Source: Globisporangium splendens | Taxonomy: Eukaryota > Oomycota > Peronosporomycetes > Pythiales > Pythiaceae | DNA: 64,000 nucleotides | NCBI GenBank assembly: GCA_006386115.1 | Contig: VFIW01000005.1 | Span: forward strand, 806,001-870,000 | Direction of reading: 5' to 3' | In this document: positions 1 to 10,223 of the stretch, in pieces | Layout of the letters: every line of letters begins with the position of its first letter | Numbering within the stretch: position 1 is the stretch's first letter | Notes under the pieces: generated by a model | Seen by the model: the letters and a program-made list of their open reading frames with translations, nothing else | The model's database searches: none | Told to the model about the DNA's origin: nothing | Made by a program: the position numbers and the translations under genes

Positions 1-56
1 AGACTGATGTTCCTGTCTGCCTTGCTTTCATTTCATTTCGCGTTCATTCGTTCGTA

Positions 57-1207
57 TTATACCGGAGTCGACATGCTGTTGGTGCTTGCCGCAATCTCAT
101 CGTCTTCGCTCGATGGTGGCGACGGCACACGCTGTCGCAGATCGTGGTTCATGGGTGCGTTCGCGAGTTTCTTGTTGTTGAGTTTCTCGTCGACATCGTC
201 GAGTTGCTGGTCGTTCAGGAGCTCGTCGTCCACGCCGTCGGCGGCGCCACTCGTGTCCATGTTGCGGAACTTGTACGCGACGACGGCGACCGCAGCGACG
301 GCCATAGCAGCCGCGGCCACGCTGCCCACGACGGCGATGTACGCGCTCCAGTCCAATTTCGAAATCTGGTAGTCGCCGCTGTTGAAAAACTGCACGGAAG
401 TGTCGTACTGGATGTAGATACCGTCGCACGAGCCGTTCTTGTGGTTGCGCGTCTGCAGCGCGTAGCACTCCTCGATCTTGGTCTCACTGATCAGCGTGGT
501 CTTAATCTGCGCGCTGCTGTCGAACGGAACCTGGTAGTGGAACACGCCTGCAGCCATGTCACTCGCGCGCGAGCCATCGACGATGAAGTGGTAGAGCGTG
601 TCGCTGTCCTTCCACGCCACGACCAGGTAGCCGCACTGCACGACACCGCTCGAGTGGAATTGGTGCACGGCCACACAGTCCTTCGAGACACACTGCGCCG
701 TGTCCTTGAAGAGCACCCAGTCCGCGTTCAAATTGGTCTGGTTGAGCGCTACGTATGGACAGAGAAAACAAAACGATTAGCCTCGAATGCTTACGACGGT
801 GTGCTAACAGCACACGTACTCGTGAGTTTCTGCGCGATGGCGCACTTCTGGAAGCGGCTCTGGATCGCGTCGTTGCCGATGCAGCGCTTGCGGCTCCGCG
901 CCTGGAAGATGTTGGAGCACCCGACGACGAGACTCGCGCAGCGCTTGCCGTCGGCGCAGCCGCACTCGTCGCTGTCGCAAAACACGTCGTCGATCTGGAT
1001 CTTGCCCTCGGCATCACACACAGACAGCGTGCTCGTCGTAGCCGTGGCTGTTGCTGCTGTTGCTCCAGAGGAAGACGACGAGGACGACAGCGTCGTGCAG
1101 TTCCGCGCCGTGTACTGGCACGCGCTGCACTCGAACGCGTGCACAGGGGCGAGAGCGGCGACCGCCAGCAGCAGCGCCGCCAGCATGTACGAGCGCTTAG
1201 GAGTCAT
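57..1207 (-). CDS. Cysteine-rich type I membrane protein of unknown function
   Basis: Two exons (1207-820 and 748-57) joined across a 71-nt intron with a GTACGT donor give 359 aa with matching phase. I chose the ATG at 1207 because it opens directly on a signal peptide (MTPKRSYMLAALLLAVAALA, cleavage near residue 24 at VHA). The extracellular part (about 25-264) is rich in cysteines, including a cluster around residues 70-100, and has a Ser/Ala/Thr low-complexity patch. One hydrophobic Ala/Val helix at about 265-288 is followed by a charged cytosolic tail of about 70 aa. This is the layout of a surface protein or receptor. I recognise no named domain and infer no function. Confidence 0.72.
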
Positions 1208-1591
1208 AGTGTGTGGACTTGTTCTGCTTCTTCGCTCTGCTTGTTTCTGCTGCTGTGGCGCTATGAGGGCGGTCGTAGTGGCGCAATCGGATGGGAACGG
1301 CACGCAGCTCGCTTGACTCGTGCGCCTTCGCATATTGGACAAGAGTCATACACTCGCATTAGAGACAGAGAGCGACAAACGACATGAAAAGCACGGTACA
1401 TTTCATAAGTTTTCAGAAAACAGACAGTGTGCGAACTTAGGCGAACAATGCTTCTCAAATAGAGCGCTGTACGCGAACTTGAATGTTTGAAAAAATTGCG
1501 AACCTGGACTGGTTGGCGAACTTAACGATTTGAAAGGTTTCCCTTTGCAGAACCGATAGACAGGAAAAAAAAGAAAAGAAAACGGAGCCAC
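1208..1591. promoter_or_regulatory. Divergent intergenic region with repeated GCGAAC motifs
   Basis: This 384-bp region separates the divergently transcribed membrane-protein gene and the ENKD1-like gene. Between 1431 and 1526 the hexamer GCGAAC occurs five times (about 1431, 1441, 1473, 1498 and 1516), three of them extended to GCGAACTT and one to GCGAACCT. A regulatory role is inferred only from the clustering and position. Confidence 0.35.
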
Positions 1592-2922
1592 ATGAGCGCG
1601 AATTACTGTAGCATCCGCCGCCGCGACGGCAACGCGTCGGACGCGATCGCGGCGATTCTCCACCCAAACGAAGGGTACCGGTACGCTCTCCATGTGCGCT
1701 GCTGTGTGTAGAATGCTGCCCTCGTTTGTGCGACTCTCTAGGCGAGCGTATGCTGCGCACGCCGCGAAGCTACAAGCATCCATTCCACACGACACTGACT
1801 AAATTTTGCATGTGCATGGCGATTTGGATAGTGAAAAGCTCAAGAAGAAAGGCATTACGCCCAAGGACTACGAGCGCGAAAACAAAATGCGAATAAAGCA
1901 GATGCAGCAGAAAAACCGCGAGCAGCGGCTTCGTGAGGTACATTATGCCTGTTCGCATTGGCTAATGTGATGCCATTCTGATACACATTCGATTGGTGCT
2001 TTCTTCTGCAACTGCACAGGAGGCAGCAAAGCGCGAGGCGTTCAAATTGGCACGATTTAAAGGCGTGCGGCCGCGTGTGTACAAGCACGAGCAAGAGAAC
2101 CATGAGAGCAATGGCGGACACCCCTTTCTGCGTCGAGGCAATTCCGCACCGTCACTGCATTCCGAACGAACGACTTCAGAGCAGCAACAGCAGCAGTCGA
2201 GTCTACCACCTGCGTTCCATCGACCAGAAAAAGCTCCAGCTCGGGTTCCGCTGAAAGAGCCTGTGCCTTCGCTGGAAGAGCTTGAGGAGCGCAATCGGGA
2301 GCTCGTCGCGAAAATGGTGCGTGCGGGTTGCTAGATTATGTTGTCTCCCTGTATAAACTGCTTCTATGGCGAGCAAATGATCTAAAGGCGTCCAACTGTG
2401 CGCATGACCGTTTATTAGTCTTTGAAGGAGCGAACGGACTTTGTCAACTCGAATGCGTGGGAAGTCATCAAGAAGTCTCCAGCCACGCCAGCACGCGATG
2501 CGGGTCACAAGCCTGTGCAGTACAATCGAAACTTTGGTCGCATCCCAAAGTACCTCCTCGATCGCAAAGAGCAGTGGGCGCGCGAGGAAGAAGAGCGACG
2601 ACGGAACGCGCCGGACCCGGATTGTCCGTCGGGCATGATGCTGCTTGATGAGGACGAGCGTCTGCGCACGCTCCACGTTCTGCGCAAATCGCTCGACGAA
2701 GCGCGCTTGCAGATCAATCACTTACCGCTGCGCATTGAGACGCCGAGCCAGATCCGACGCAAGAATGCGCTCGAAGCCAAGTTGCAGGAGATCGAGGACG
2801 CGATCAAAGTGTTTGATCGCGCTAAAGTGTACGTAGCCACTCCGCTGGAGGACAACGACGACGTGCGCTCGAAAACATCCGAGAGTTCTCACAGTCGAGT
2901 GTTGAACGGCGCCGCAGCCTAA
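1592..2922 (+). CDS. ENKD1: Enkurin domain protein, ENKD1-like
   Basis: Four exons (1592-1674, 1832-1937, 2020-2316, 2419-2922) join in phase to 329 aa. An early segment, KDYERENKMRIKQMQQKNRE, resembles the conserved KDHEKEN-type helix of animal ENKD1. The last ~120 residues form an enkurin domain: the GRIPKYLLDRKEQW motif, a PDP.CP.GM.L loop, then two helices ending in EDAIKVFDRAKVYV. Enkurin-family proteins are microtubule-associated and found in cilia and flagella, so this is probably an axonemal or basal-body protein of zoospores. The first exon and its 157-nt intron are the least certain part (acceptor at 1831 chosen for phase); the other junctions are well supported. Confidence 0.82.
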
Positions 2923-3012
2923 GGCAGGACAACGCTAGAGAGTCGTCATGGTACAGTAGCCTCACACATTTATTAGCTGCTCTCCTACAAGGTGTTACTG
3001 AAGCTCTTTGTT

Positions 3013-4295
3013 TTACGTGGTCATGGATGCAAACGTGGCTTTGACGTCTTCTGGGTCGAGTGCGTTGAACGCGTCTTCGCTCACGACGTCCATCTTTTTC
3101 GCCTTCATCTTGAGGTTGTAACGATGCCATTCCGAGCGAAAGTGTTCGCGGTATCGCTGCATGTCGGCGCCAAAGTCGCCACCGCACGTACTGCATTGGC
3201 GCGACTTCTTCTCGCCGTCAGCAGCTTGCACAGCAGCAGCAGTGGCTCCCTGTGGTTGCGCCGTCGGCACAGGCAGCGTCGCTGGCGCCACGGACCGCTT
3301 GTCCGACAACACGAGGCGATCGGTCTTCTGACTGATCTCGTCGTCGATGTTGTCTTCGCCTTCCTTGTGGTTGTTCAGCTCAATCACTTCCAACGAGCCG
3401 GCACCAGCGCTGTGTTCTTCGACAAGCGCATCGACGACACGGTACGAGCCGGGGTTGATCAGCAGCACCATGCGCGTCGGCTCGCTCCACTTCTCCTCCA
3501 GGATCTCGGCGCCTTCCTTGAGCAGCGCCGGTTTGATCTGCTTTGCGCCTGCAAGCGGCGCCGTGACCTGGATCTTCATCTTGGCGCGTGCGATCGGGAT
3601 GTGACCCTGCAGCTTCTTGATCACTTCGAGCGCCTGCTGCTTCGCCGTGCGGTTCGGCACGACGGCGTAGTGGATCTCCTTCATGAGCCGCTCGATCACG
3701 CTGAACGGATACGGGCGATTCGAGTTCGGGTTCACGCATTTATCCGCAACGATCGTCGCGATATCTCGGTACAAACTGCAAACAATGGGAAAAGCAGGAA
3801 GAATCGCACACATGCGTGAGCTACTGATTGACTGACACAAAACGCGTGCAAAATAGGCTTCTTCCTATGCGAAAAAGAATGCACCACGTACTTTTCCACT
3901 TGCGCTTTGCGCTCGCCCTCGGACACCTGCAACTCGCCCTGCTCCAGAATGATGCGGCACACTTCTTCGTCGTCCTGCACCCCAAACGCTTGCACCCAAT
4001 CGTGCTTCTTCGCGAATTTACCCTATCATATACACGTACGCAGATCATATGAACCCTCTCTCGCTCCAAACCTCTTCCAAGTAGAGAAATGCGCGCATAC
4101 CTTGGAGACATTCTCGTAGACGCGCGTGATCTGCAGCACTTCGTCGATGTCGGTCTCGACGCCGTTGCGCCAGTTGAACACCTTGTTCTTGTAGCACGCG
4201 ATCTCGAAGCGCTTGCCGTTCTTCTTGAGGCGCACGACCGCGACGTTGGTCATGAGCACCTTGCCCACGGGCTGCCCGATGCGCGCGTTGCTCAT
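3013..4295 (-). CDS. SBDS: Ribosome maturation protein SBDS with zinc-finger tail
   Basis: Three exons (4295-4101, 4022-3892, 3775-3013) give 362 aa. Residues 1 to about 240 match SBDS end to end: N-terminal domain with [15 protein letters not shown], central helical domain with the near-invariant [14 protein letters not shown], and the C-terminal ferredoxin-like domain. SBDS acts with the GTPase EFL1 to release eIF6 from nascent 60S subunits. After an Ala/Thr/Pro-rich linker the protein carries an extra C-terminal C2H2-type finger (C-x2-C-x13-H-x5-H), absent from animal and yeast SBDS but known in plant and some protist forms. Both introns interrupt conserved sequence, so the splice sites are fixed by homology. 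Confidence 0.95.
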
Positions 4296-4664
4296 CTTGA
4301 CGCGTCTTTAGTTGTCTTCTTGCGCAGAGTGCACACGCAGGTAATTGCGTCTGCACACTTGATCGAGACGATAATGAGCATGTCTTCCCAGTTTTTGCTT
4401 GGTGATGGTGTGGAAATCGATTTTTAGCCAATTGGAGACACGAAAACCAGAAACACCAAAAAGCCTATTCGCCGATTGTTCTGGACGGTCGACCTTCGTG
4501 CAACATGCCAAAGCGGGTACACATTTTTCAGTGCTGTTTATTACTGCTGCCATCAGTGGGTCAATAATGTCACAGAAAAGTGGCGGGTTAAGTCGCCAAT
4601 ATGGGCAACTTGTGCGCTTGCGGCTAAATGCAGCAGGAGATTGCGCATAGAATGCAGTTGTTGG

Positions 4665-4880
4665 GGCCGTGTTCGACAGTGAGCCATACTACGCGAAAAG
4701 CATACTGAAGCTACTCATGCACATTTACCTTAAGGTGCTTTATCTCAGAACAGCAAATTGCCAATCTGACATAATGTGCATTATCCTCCGACAATTTACA
4801 TTGCCATGGAGTCGTGTTCGATTGGGCAATGCACATTATCACCTGAGATAATGCATGTCACCTCGCCAACGAACACGGTC
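4665..4880. repeat. Inverted-repeat cluster, possible MITE or foldback remnant
   Basis: The 11-mer GGCCGTGTTCG at 4665-4675 is mirrored by CGAACACGGTC at 4870-4880 (10 of 11 positions). A third copy, GTCGTGTTCG at 4811-4820, makes an imperfect ~70-bp palindrome with the right arm, the inner arms containing CACATTATC and GATAATGCATG around a short loop. Another near-palindrome, ATAATGTGCATTAT, lies near 4772. I found no clear target-site duplication and no transposase, so a non-autonomous DNA element is only an inference. Confidence 0.35.
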
Positions 4881-5703
4881 TGGTTCTTTATTTTTCTGTT
4901 GCTCTCACCATAGAACCTACGCACAGTCTTGACAGATGAATTGTATTTCTATGTGCTTTGCAGCCTGCAACTTGCAGTATCTTTGTTACCGTGGCCAGCG
5001 CAAAATTGCAAATTGAACGCGCAAATGCTGAAACAGGCATTTTAGGAACCACTTCGGTGGTCATCCGTAAAAATTGGAGCATTTTCTTATTCAGCGCTTG
5101 ACAGAGGAAACAAATGCCCTGCTTAACCGACATTTGGCGCGTCGATATTCCGATTGCAGAGCAGAATCTGCGTATTTCGTGACACCCATGCAAGTGAAGT
5201 TTGCGTTGTGCATTTCTGTGCTGTCTTCCCTTCCAGTGCGCACCTGCGTCAATAATAACAGTTTAACACGCAAATGTCTCCATCGCAACTGCTTTTTAGC
5301 AAAGATGCTCACGCACCAGCAGCGTGGCGTGTCAAGCGGCATGTACAGTTCTGTTTTGCATTTGCTTTCTGTTACGCCCGCCTCCGTATCTGGTTTAATC
5401 GAATGACAAGAGCTGCTGCAACAACAACATGCGCAAATTGTTTTCGTTCCGACTGGCATCGAGCAAGAAATCCATTTCCCGTCAAGTTGTCAGGTTACAC
5501 ACACACACAATTTGCTATGTCGACGAAGTTCCCCGCAATCAGGCTGTCGCAGCATGCCGAGTGCCGCTTTCGCGTATTCCTGCTGTGTCATGACTGCGCA
5601 CAATCACCAAACCAGTGGTGTATGCGCTCATGAGGAGCAAATAAACAACCGATCGTGTGAGCCATGCGCGCTGTCTGCCCATCATGTCAACCCGCCAAGT
5701 GGT

Positions 5704-5750
5704 TTGTGAGCCATGTGCGTTGTGAGCCATGTGCGTTGTGAGCCATGTGA
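5704..5750. repeat. 16-bp tandem repeat, about 2.8 copies
   Basis: The unit TGTGAGCCATGTGCGT is repeated head to tail almost three times, and a diverged TGTGAGCCATGCGCG copy lies just upstream near 5656. No gene is recognisable here and no function is inferred. Confidence 0.7.
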
Positions 5751-7089
5751 ACGATCTGCGAAGCCAACGCTTTCGCGCGACAACTGGCGTCACAACTCGA
5801 CAGCAATGCCGCACGCCAGAGATAGCGAGACCAGAGGGTTAGTTTACAGTACAAATTGCAATTTGCTGCAGTATTACGATCCGACGCTATTCTGCAGTAT
5901 GATTGACAGTGCGCACATGTGTGAACAGCAACATTTCTCAGCTTGGAAGATTTGTTTCGAGCATCCAGCGGCGACTTAGTCGGCGGTTGCATTTTGCGAT
6001 ACAGAAAGCAGGTGCTTTCGGTGTCGTCTGATCGTGTTGATCTTTTGGGCTTAGGATTATGACTCAGGTTTCAAGGGAATAACCTTCAACACAGCCAATG
6101 CTCACAGTTATTCTTTGTTTTACCATTACGACGAGCTTCATTTGTTGAATCTTTCATGTTGTTGTTGCAAATGCTTGGCAGAACTGGACTCCGTGCCATG
6201 CTCGTGATAGTAAATAATCACCAAACATGCGTGCGTGTTGCTCTCTTTTGCGCTTGTCCGGATATCCGACAATTGAAGTTGAGCAAGAAGGACGTGCCGA
6301 TACGTACTGCAGTACATATTTTTCAGTTGTAAAAGGAACGAGAGGATGGATGTTCGACCAGATTTTATACGTGCGTATTGCTGGTTGTGACCGACTTGAA
6401 GCTCACGTTTGACGGCTCTAATGCGCATTCTGGGCGTCCAAAAAGCTGGAGCTTCTTTCCTTCTTCTTTGGCGCAAATTCTATCACTTCAATGATGATCC
6501 ATCCTTTCATTGCAACACAAACAAGCAGATCATGCACAGCGTGATTATTTGTGCACCTGGCTTTTTGAGAGAAAACACGCGCGTTCGAAGATTCGATTCT
6601 GGAAGGAATAGAACCCAAACAACCGACCAGAACTCATATCGTATGCGAAAGCCAGGTCACCACACACCGTCTGGTTGAATTTAATATCACTTGATCTTGT
6701 GTGCATTCCTTCCTGTTTGGATATGCATGCTGTGTTTGCGATTTTTGCGCATTGAAGCTGACTGAACTTCAAGCCTGTAACAGCCGGAAGAGAATATAAA
6801 AGCACCGGTGCAGATTTCTGTTCTGTGACGTTCGGCGTCGTCGCTTTCGATTAAGCCCGCTCGACACCAGTCATTCTGCTGATTGGCACTGGACCAAATT
6901 GCCCCCATATAATTGGTGGCCAAGCTGTCCCCGCCTCATAAATCCAGTTATGAATTACTTGCATATCCGGATAATCTGTCAAGCGCGTGTCCTGAATTTC
7001 TAGTTACCGTACGCGATATCAAAGTAATTTTTCGCACACATAAACGCACTTGTGTGAGAAAAAAAGAAAGAAAAGCGCAGCAAGAATGC

Positions 7090-7359
7090 ATGTGGGTGGT
7101 GGTGGGTATGCTGTTGTTGGCTTGTGTTTCAGCTTGTGGGAAAAACAAGCAGAGACAAGCAGCCAATCACAGCGCGAGAAGCGGGACATGCAATGCGTGG
7201 GGGAAGGGCTTTGCTTGTTGCTCGCCCAACGAAACGTGCGCGCCAACCGCTGAGGCGCGCGATGATTGGCTGAAAGCTGCCTGTGACGAGTGGATGGAAG
7301 GATGCAGCAGTCGTCGGCCGCAAGAACCAACAGAAACTGGTCACAAGTGCACGTTTTGA
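7090..7359 (+). CDS. Possible small secreted Cys-rich protein (uncertain)
   Basis: The ATG at 7090 opens an 89-aa frame with a short hydrophobic N-terminus (MWVVVGMLLLACVSACG), a possible signal peptide, followed by a tail with eight or nine cysteines including an ACCSPNETC segment. It lies less than 300 bp upstream of the next gene and its 5' end is a purine-rich stretch. It resembles no family I know and may be a chance ORF inside a promoter or 5' UTR. Size, signal-like start and cysteine content are the only reasons to keep it. Confidence 0.2.
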   Translation: MWVVVGMLLLACVSACGKNKQRQAANHSARSGTCNAWGKGFACCSPNETCAPTAEARDDWLKAACDEWMEGCSSRRPQEPTETGHKCTF

Positions 7360-7638
7360 AGCGTCGTCCCACCGCCAACAACAGCAACAGCACCCCTAAT
7401 AGTGAGTGAGGGTGCCGCAGTTCGCTGTTCACCACTTGAGCAAGGTTCGGTGTGTCGGCCTGTTTGCGCCACTCACACGACACAGAGCCCTAGCCCTGCG
7501 TAGCCAGCTCCCCCCTCCACTCTTGCTCGCCCACTGTTGTCGCACACAAACGCTCATAACGCAGAACAACTCGCTGTCGCCTGTTTAATCCATTCGCGAA
7601 TCCGCCGGCTGCCGCCAATAACGAATACAATATCATAA

Positions 7639-8280
7639 ATGAGCTCTTCGTGCCTGTTGCCGATGGTGCCACCACCCGCGCCCATGCGCCTGCTCAAGCG
7701 TCCGCGCAGCTCCAGTAACGACCGCATGAGCATGGAGCAGATCCTCAAGGCGTGCAAGCGCTCCGACCCAGCGTCCCCGCACTCGCCTGTGGGCTCCGCG
7801 CCAGTCACTATCGAAGAACCCCCAGCTGCTGCGCCTACGACCGAGGCAAGCGCGTCGCCTTTGCTGCAAGCGTGCTCGAGCATGAAGTCGGCGATCCCGT
7901 TCCTGCAGAACTCTCGCCGCCACGCGCTGAGTCTGCTGCTGCAAAACCAGTGCGAGCGTGCGCTCATGGTGCTCGAGAAGATCGAGCGCGCCAATGACAT
8001 GATCTCGCGCCAGCGCCGCCGCGTCGTGCTGCAGCAGGCCAACGCCATCCACAAGCTCAACACCGAGCGTGAAGCCAATGCTGCTGAGGTTGGTGAAGAA
8101 GACCAGAAGATCAAGAAGGCTGCGCGCAAAGTGTGCTTCAGTGAGGACGTGACGGTGGTGGATGTGGAGACCATGGATCGTTCGCCCGTGCCCATGCCGC
8201 CGCTCATCCGCGAGGAGATCCTCGTGCTGCGCGCGTCGCGACCGATCCCCATTGGCAACTTTTCCGAACTCTGGCACTAA
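7639..8280 (+). CDS. Small protein with PP1-docking-like motif, function unknown
   Basis: A single-exon 213-aa protein. The N-terminal third is low-complexity, rich in Pro, Ser and Ala. Residues ~88-150 form a charged alpha-helical or coiled-coil segment (SLLLQNQCERALMVLEKIER onward). The tail holds KKAARKVCFSEDV, a good match to the RVxF docking motif (K-V-C-F preceded by basic and followed by acidic residues) that binds protein phosphatase 1. I recognise no catalytic domain. It is tail-to-tail with the tRNase Z gene, 226 bp apart. A PP1 regulatory role is inferred from the motif alone; no family name can be given. Confidence 0.75.
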   Translation: MSSSCLLPMVPPPAPMRLLKRPRSSSNDRMSMEQILKACKRSDPASPHSPVGSAPVTIEEPPAAAPTTEASASPLLQACSSMKSAIPFLQNSRRHALSLLLQNQCERALMVLEKIERANDMISRQRRRVVLQQANAIHKLNTEREANAAEVGEEDQKIKKAARKVCFSEDVTVVDVETMDRSPVPMPPLIREEILVLRASRPIPIGNFSELWH

Positions 8281-8506
8281 AATCCGACACTATTCCGCTC
8301 AATAAGATAGAAGACGCAGCATGTAGTAAAATGAATCTCTAATATCACTAATATTTATTTATCGGATCTCGTTCAACTCTGTCTTCTTCATGAGCATTTA
8401 ATGGGCTTTAGTCACCATATTCGAAACTCCAGACGCAAAATGACTGGCGCTGACACCTTCTCCACTCATGCAATGCTCCACCGTCTCTGCATTTATAACT
8501 TCTTGA

Positions 8507-9589
8507 TCATCTGCCGCTGTTTTTATTTTGTTCATGGCCGATTATGAGCTTGGAGCGGAGCGCCGCGGGAATCTTCCGGTCCAAGATCGCACTGAGGAGC
8601 TTCGGGTCGTATCGCGCAGAGAAATGCACCAAAATGATCGACTGCACGCGCTCAAAACGGTCGGCCAGGTCAATAAGCTACGCGTAAAATAATCCATATA
8701 GTTTCATGCGCCAAGGTTGAGTGAGTTAGATCAGTACAATTAACATAGCAGTGATTAAGAAAATACCTGGTCCAAATGGATATGGCCGCGCGACGTCGCA
8801 TGCGCAGCGCTCTTGGCGTCATCCACGAATGTCGCCTACCATCATTTTGCAGAAGTCACAACATAATCAGCATAGGGCTGCACACACAGCATTACGACAA
8901 CTCATTATTCCACATACAGCACTCGCTATCAAAAGGAGAGCTTGACGCACCTCTGTGATGAGCACTTTGACGTTAAGAAAGTCGTTCGGCTGCTCCTCCA
9001 TATCGCCGCTCCTGAAAGTGAGACTCTCAAAAATCTGCGCCGTCGTGTCTCCCGTGTACGCGATCTCGGGGCTTAAGGTCGTGGCCGTCACGTCAATCCC
9101 CGTTCTCTTCAGCGCCGCGATCTCGTCCCTAGGGAGTCCCACGTATTCCTCCTTCAGCTTATTGTGCTTGCGGTAGACGATGTACCCGAAGCTGGGCACG
9201 CGGTGCACCGTCGGGACGGCTTTGACCAACCACTGCGCCGAGATGTGGATCTCCTCAAACGCGCGGATCGGCACAATGTTCGCCTTGATCTCGTCTCCTT
9301 GCATCGCAGAGATGTTCTCCATTATGCTCTGCATGTGGTCCACCAAGTGCGCCGGTACGTAGTAATTTGCAGGCGCCATGCCGAGCAGGTTGCGGTGCGC
9401 AGCGTGGGTGGAGAATGCGCCGATGTGGTCGACGTGACCGTGCGTGATGAACACGTGGGACTTGCGCACGGCCCTGGAGAAGCAGCAGCCCATATCGAAC
9501 GCCACATCGACAGACTCGACCGCGCAGCAGGACTCGACGCCCGCGACCGCGCGGATGTGGAAGGCGTACCCGCCCGCATCCACCTGCAT
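8507..9589 (-). CDS. TRZ2: Short-form tRNase Z (plant TRZ1/2 type)
   Basis: Three exons (9589-8951, 8835-8767, 8677-8507) give 292 aa. The metallo-beta-lactamase motif HGHVDHIG (the HxHxDH zinc ligands), the later AYTGDTT aspartate motif and the C-terminal GHIH and HFSARY motifs are present, and the order and spacing follow plant short tRNase Z rather than bacterial RNase BN. The enzyme cuts the 3' trailer from pre-tRNAs so that CCA can be added. The ATG at 9589 is used because it starts at the family's usual N-terminus and a stop lies upstream in frame. The last two exons are fixed by the conserved VLITE-TFVDDAKSAAHA block crossing the first intron. The organellar long form is not in this window. 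Confidence 0.9.
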
Positions 9590-10223
9590 CAACGCCACGC
9601 TCCAATTTGGAAATGGGATGCAATTTGCGTCAACTCCGTTCGAGCGACCTTCGAGCAACGCTGTGACTGGAGTGGGTTATTGCGGGACATAATGGGACAG
9701 ACTGAGCTCAATTGGCCCAGCACCAACAACAGAAATGACCCAGTATATCCCTCGACTTAGTGACATCTTTGTAGCACAATGTGGGACGAGGAAAAGACAT
9801 GTGACGCAACATTGTGCTGATATCGATTTTCCACCAATCATATCTCTGTGTCGAACATCCCGACCAATCAGAAGAGGCTTTACTCATCATGCTCCACGCA
9901 ACAACAAGGAGATGCACCTCGTCAATGCACGCATTAACCAAACAGTCAAATTGGTTTCTTCCAAAAACCTCTACACAACCAGCAACTCTCTATAGTTCAT
10001 CTACCGAAACTAAAATGCATATCGAACTCGTACAAATAAACGCCGATACCAATCAGAACACGTTATCCAAGGTCGATCAGTGCATGGTTCGTCTAGAAAC
10101 GAGTGTCAAATCCCTCCTCACATTCACGCGCTTCCTGAAGCACACGCAGCAGCTCCGTCCACTGGTGGTGTGCGCTCACTCGCGCTTCTTCCCCACGCTC
10201 CACGCATCGATTTATTAGCACAA
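9590..10223. promoter_or_regulatory. Divergent promoter region, tRNase Z / SLC43-like transporter
   Basis: A 634-bp region between two head-to-head genes. It contains ATTGG or CCAAT pentamers near 9712, 9833 and 9864, which are common promoter elements in oomycetes. I see no coding capacity or repeat. Confidence 0.35.

Larger units (their letters stand above)
4296..7638. other. Gene-poor AT-richer island of about 3.3 kb
   Basis: No ORF here shows a recognisable domain, conserved motif or plausible splice structure. The sequence is visibly more AT-rich than its flanks and holds an inverted-repeat cluster (4665-4880), a short tandem repeat (5704-5750), a CA run near 5500 and CCAAT motifs near 4428. 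A TATAAAA stretch lies near 6795. A GC-richer patch at 7090-7359 encodes a small Cys-rich ORF listed separately. The region probably combines 3' flank, decayed repeats and the promoter of the gene at 7639. Confidence 0.5.

Noticed and set aside
144..1316. Long plus-strand ORF of 390 codons
   Set aside because: It is the antisense shadow of the two-exon membrane protein gene on the minus strand, with no domain of its own.
1261..1460. Possible RXLR effector, from Arg-rich short ORFs
   Set aside because: No signal peptide followed by RxLR and EER was found here or anywhere in the window.
2992..3819. Plus-strand ORF of 275 codons opposite SBDS
   Set aside because: Exact antisense of the last SBDS exon; composition typical of shadow frames.
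5490..5510. CA run as a repeat array or CRISPR-like structure
   Set aside because: A plain short microsatellite; no spacer-repeat pattern anywhere in the window.
6575..6605. GTTCGAAGATTCGATTC, resembling a tRNA B box
   Set aside because: No matching A box, acceptor stem or cloverleaf can be drawn around it.
4888..6700. Several 60-120 codon ORFs on both strands
   Set aside because: No motifs, no splice partners, random composition; treated as non-coding.
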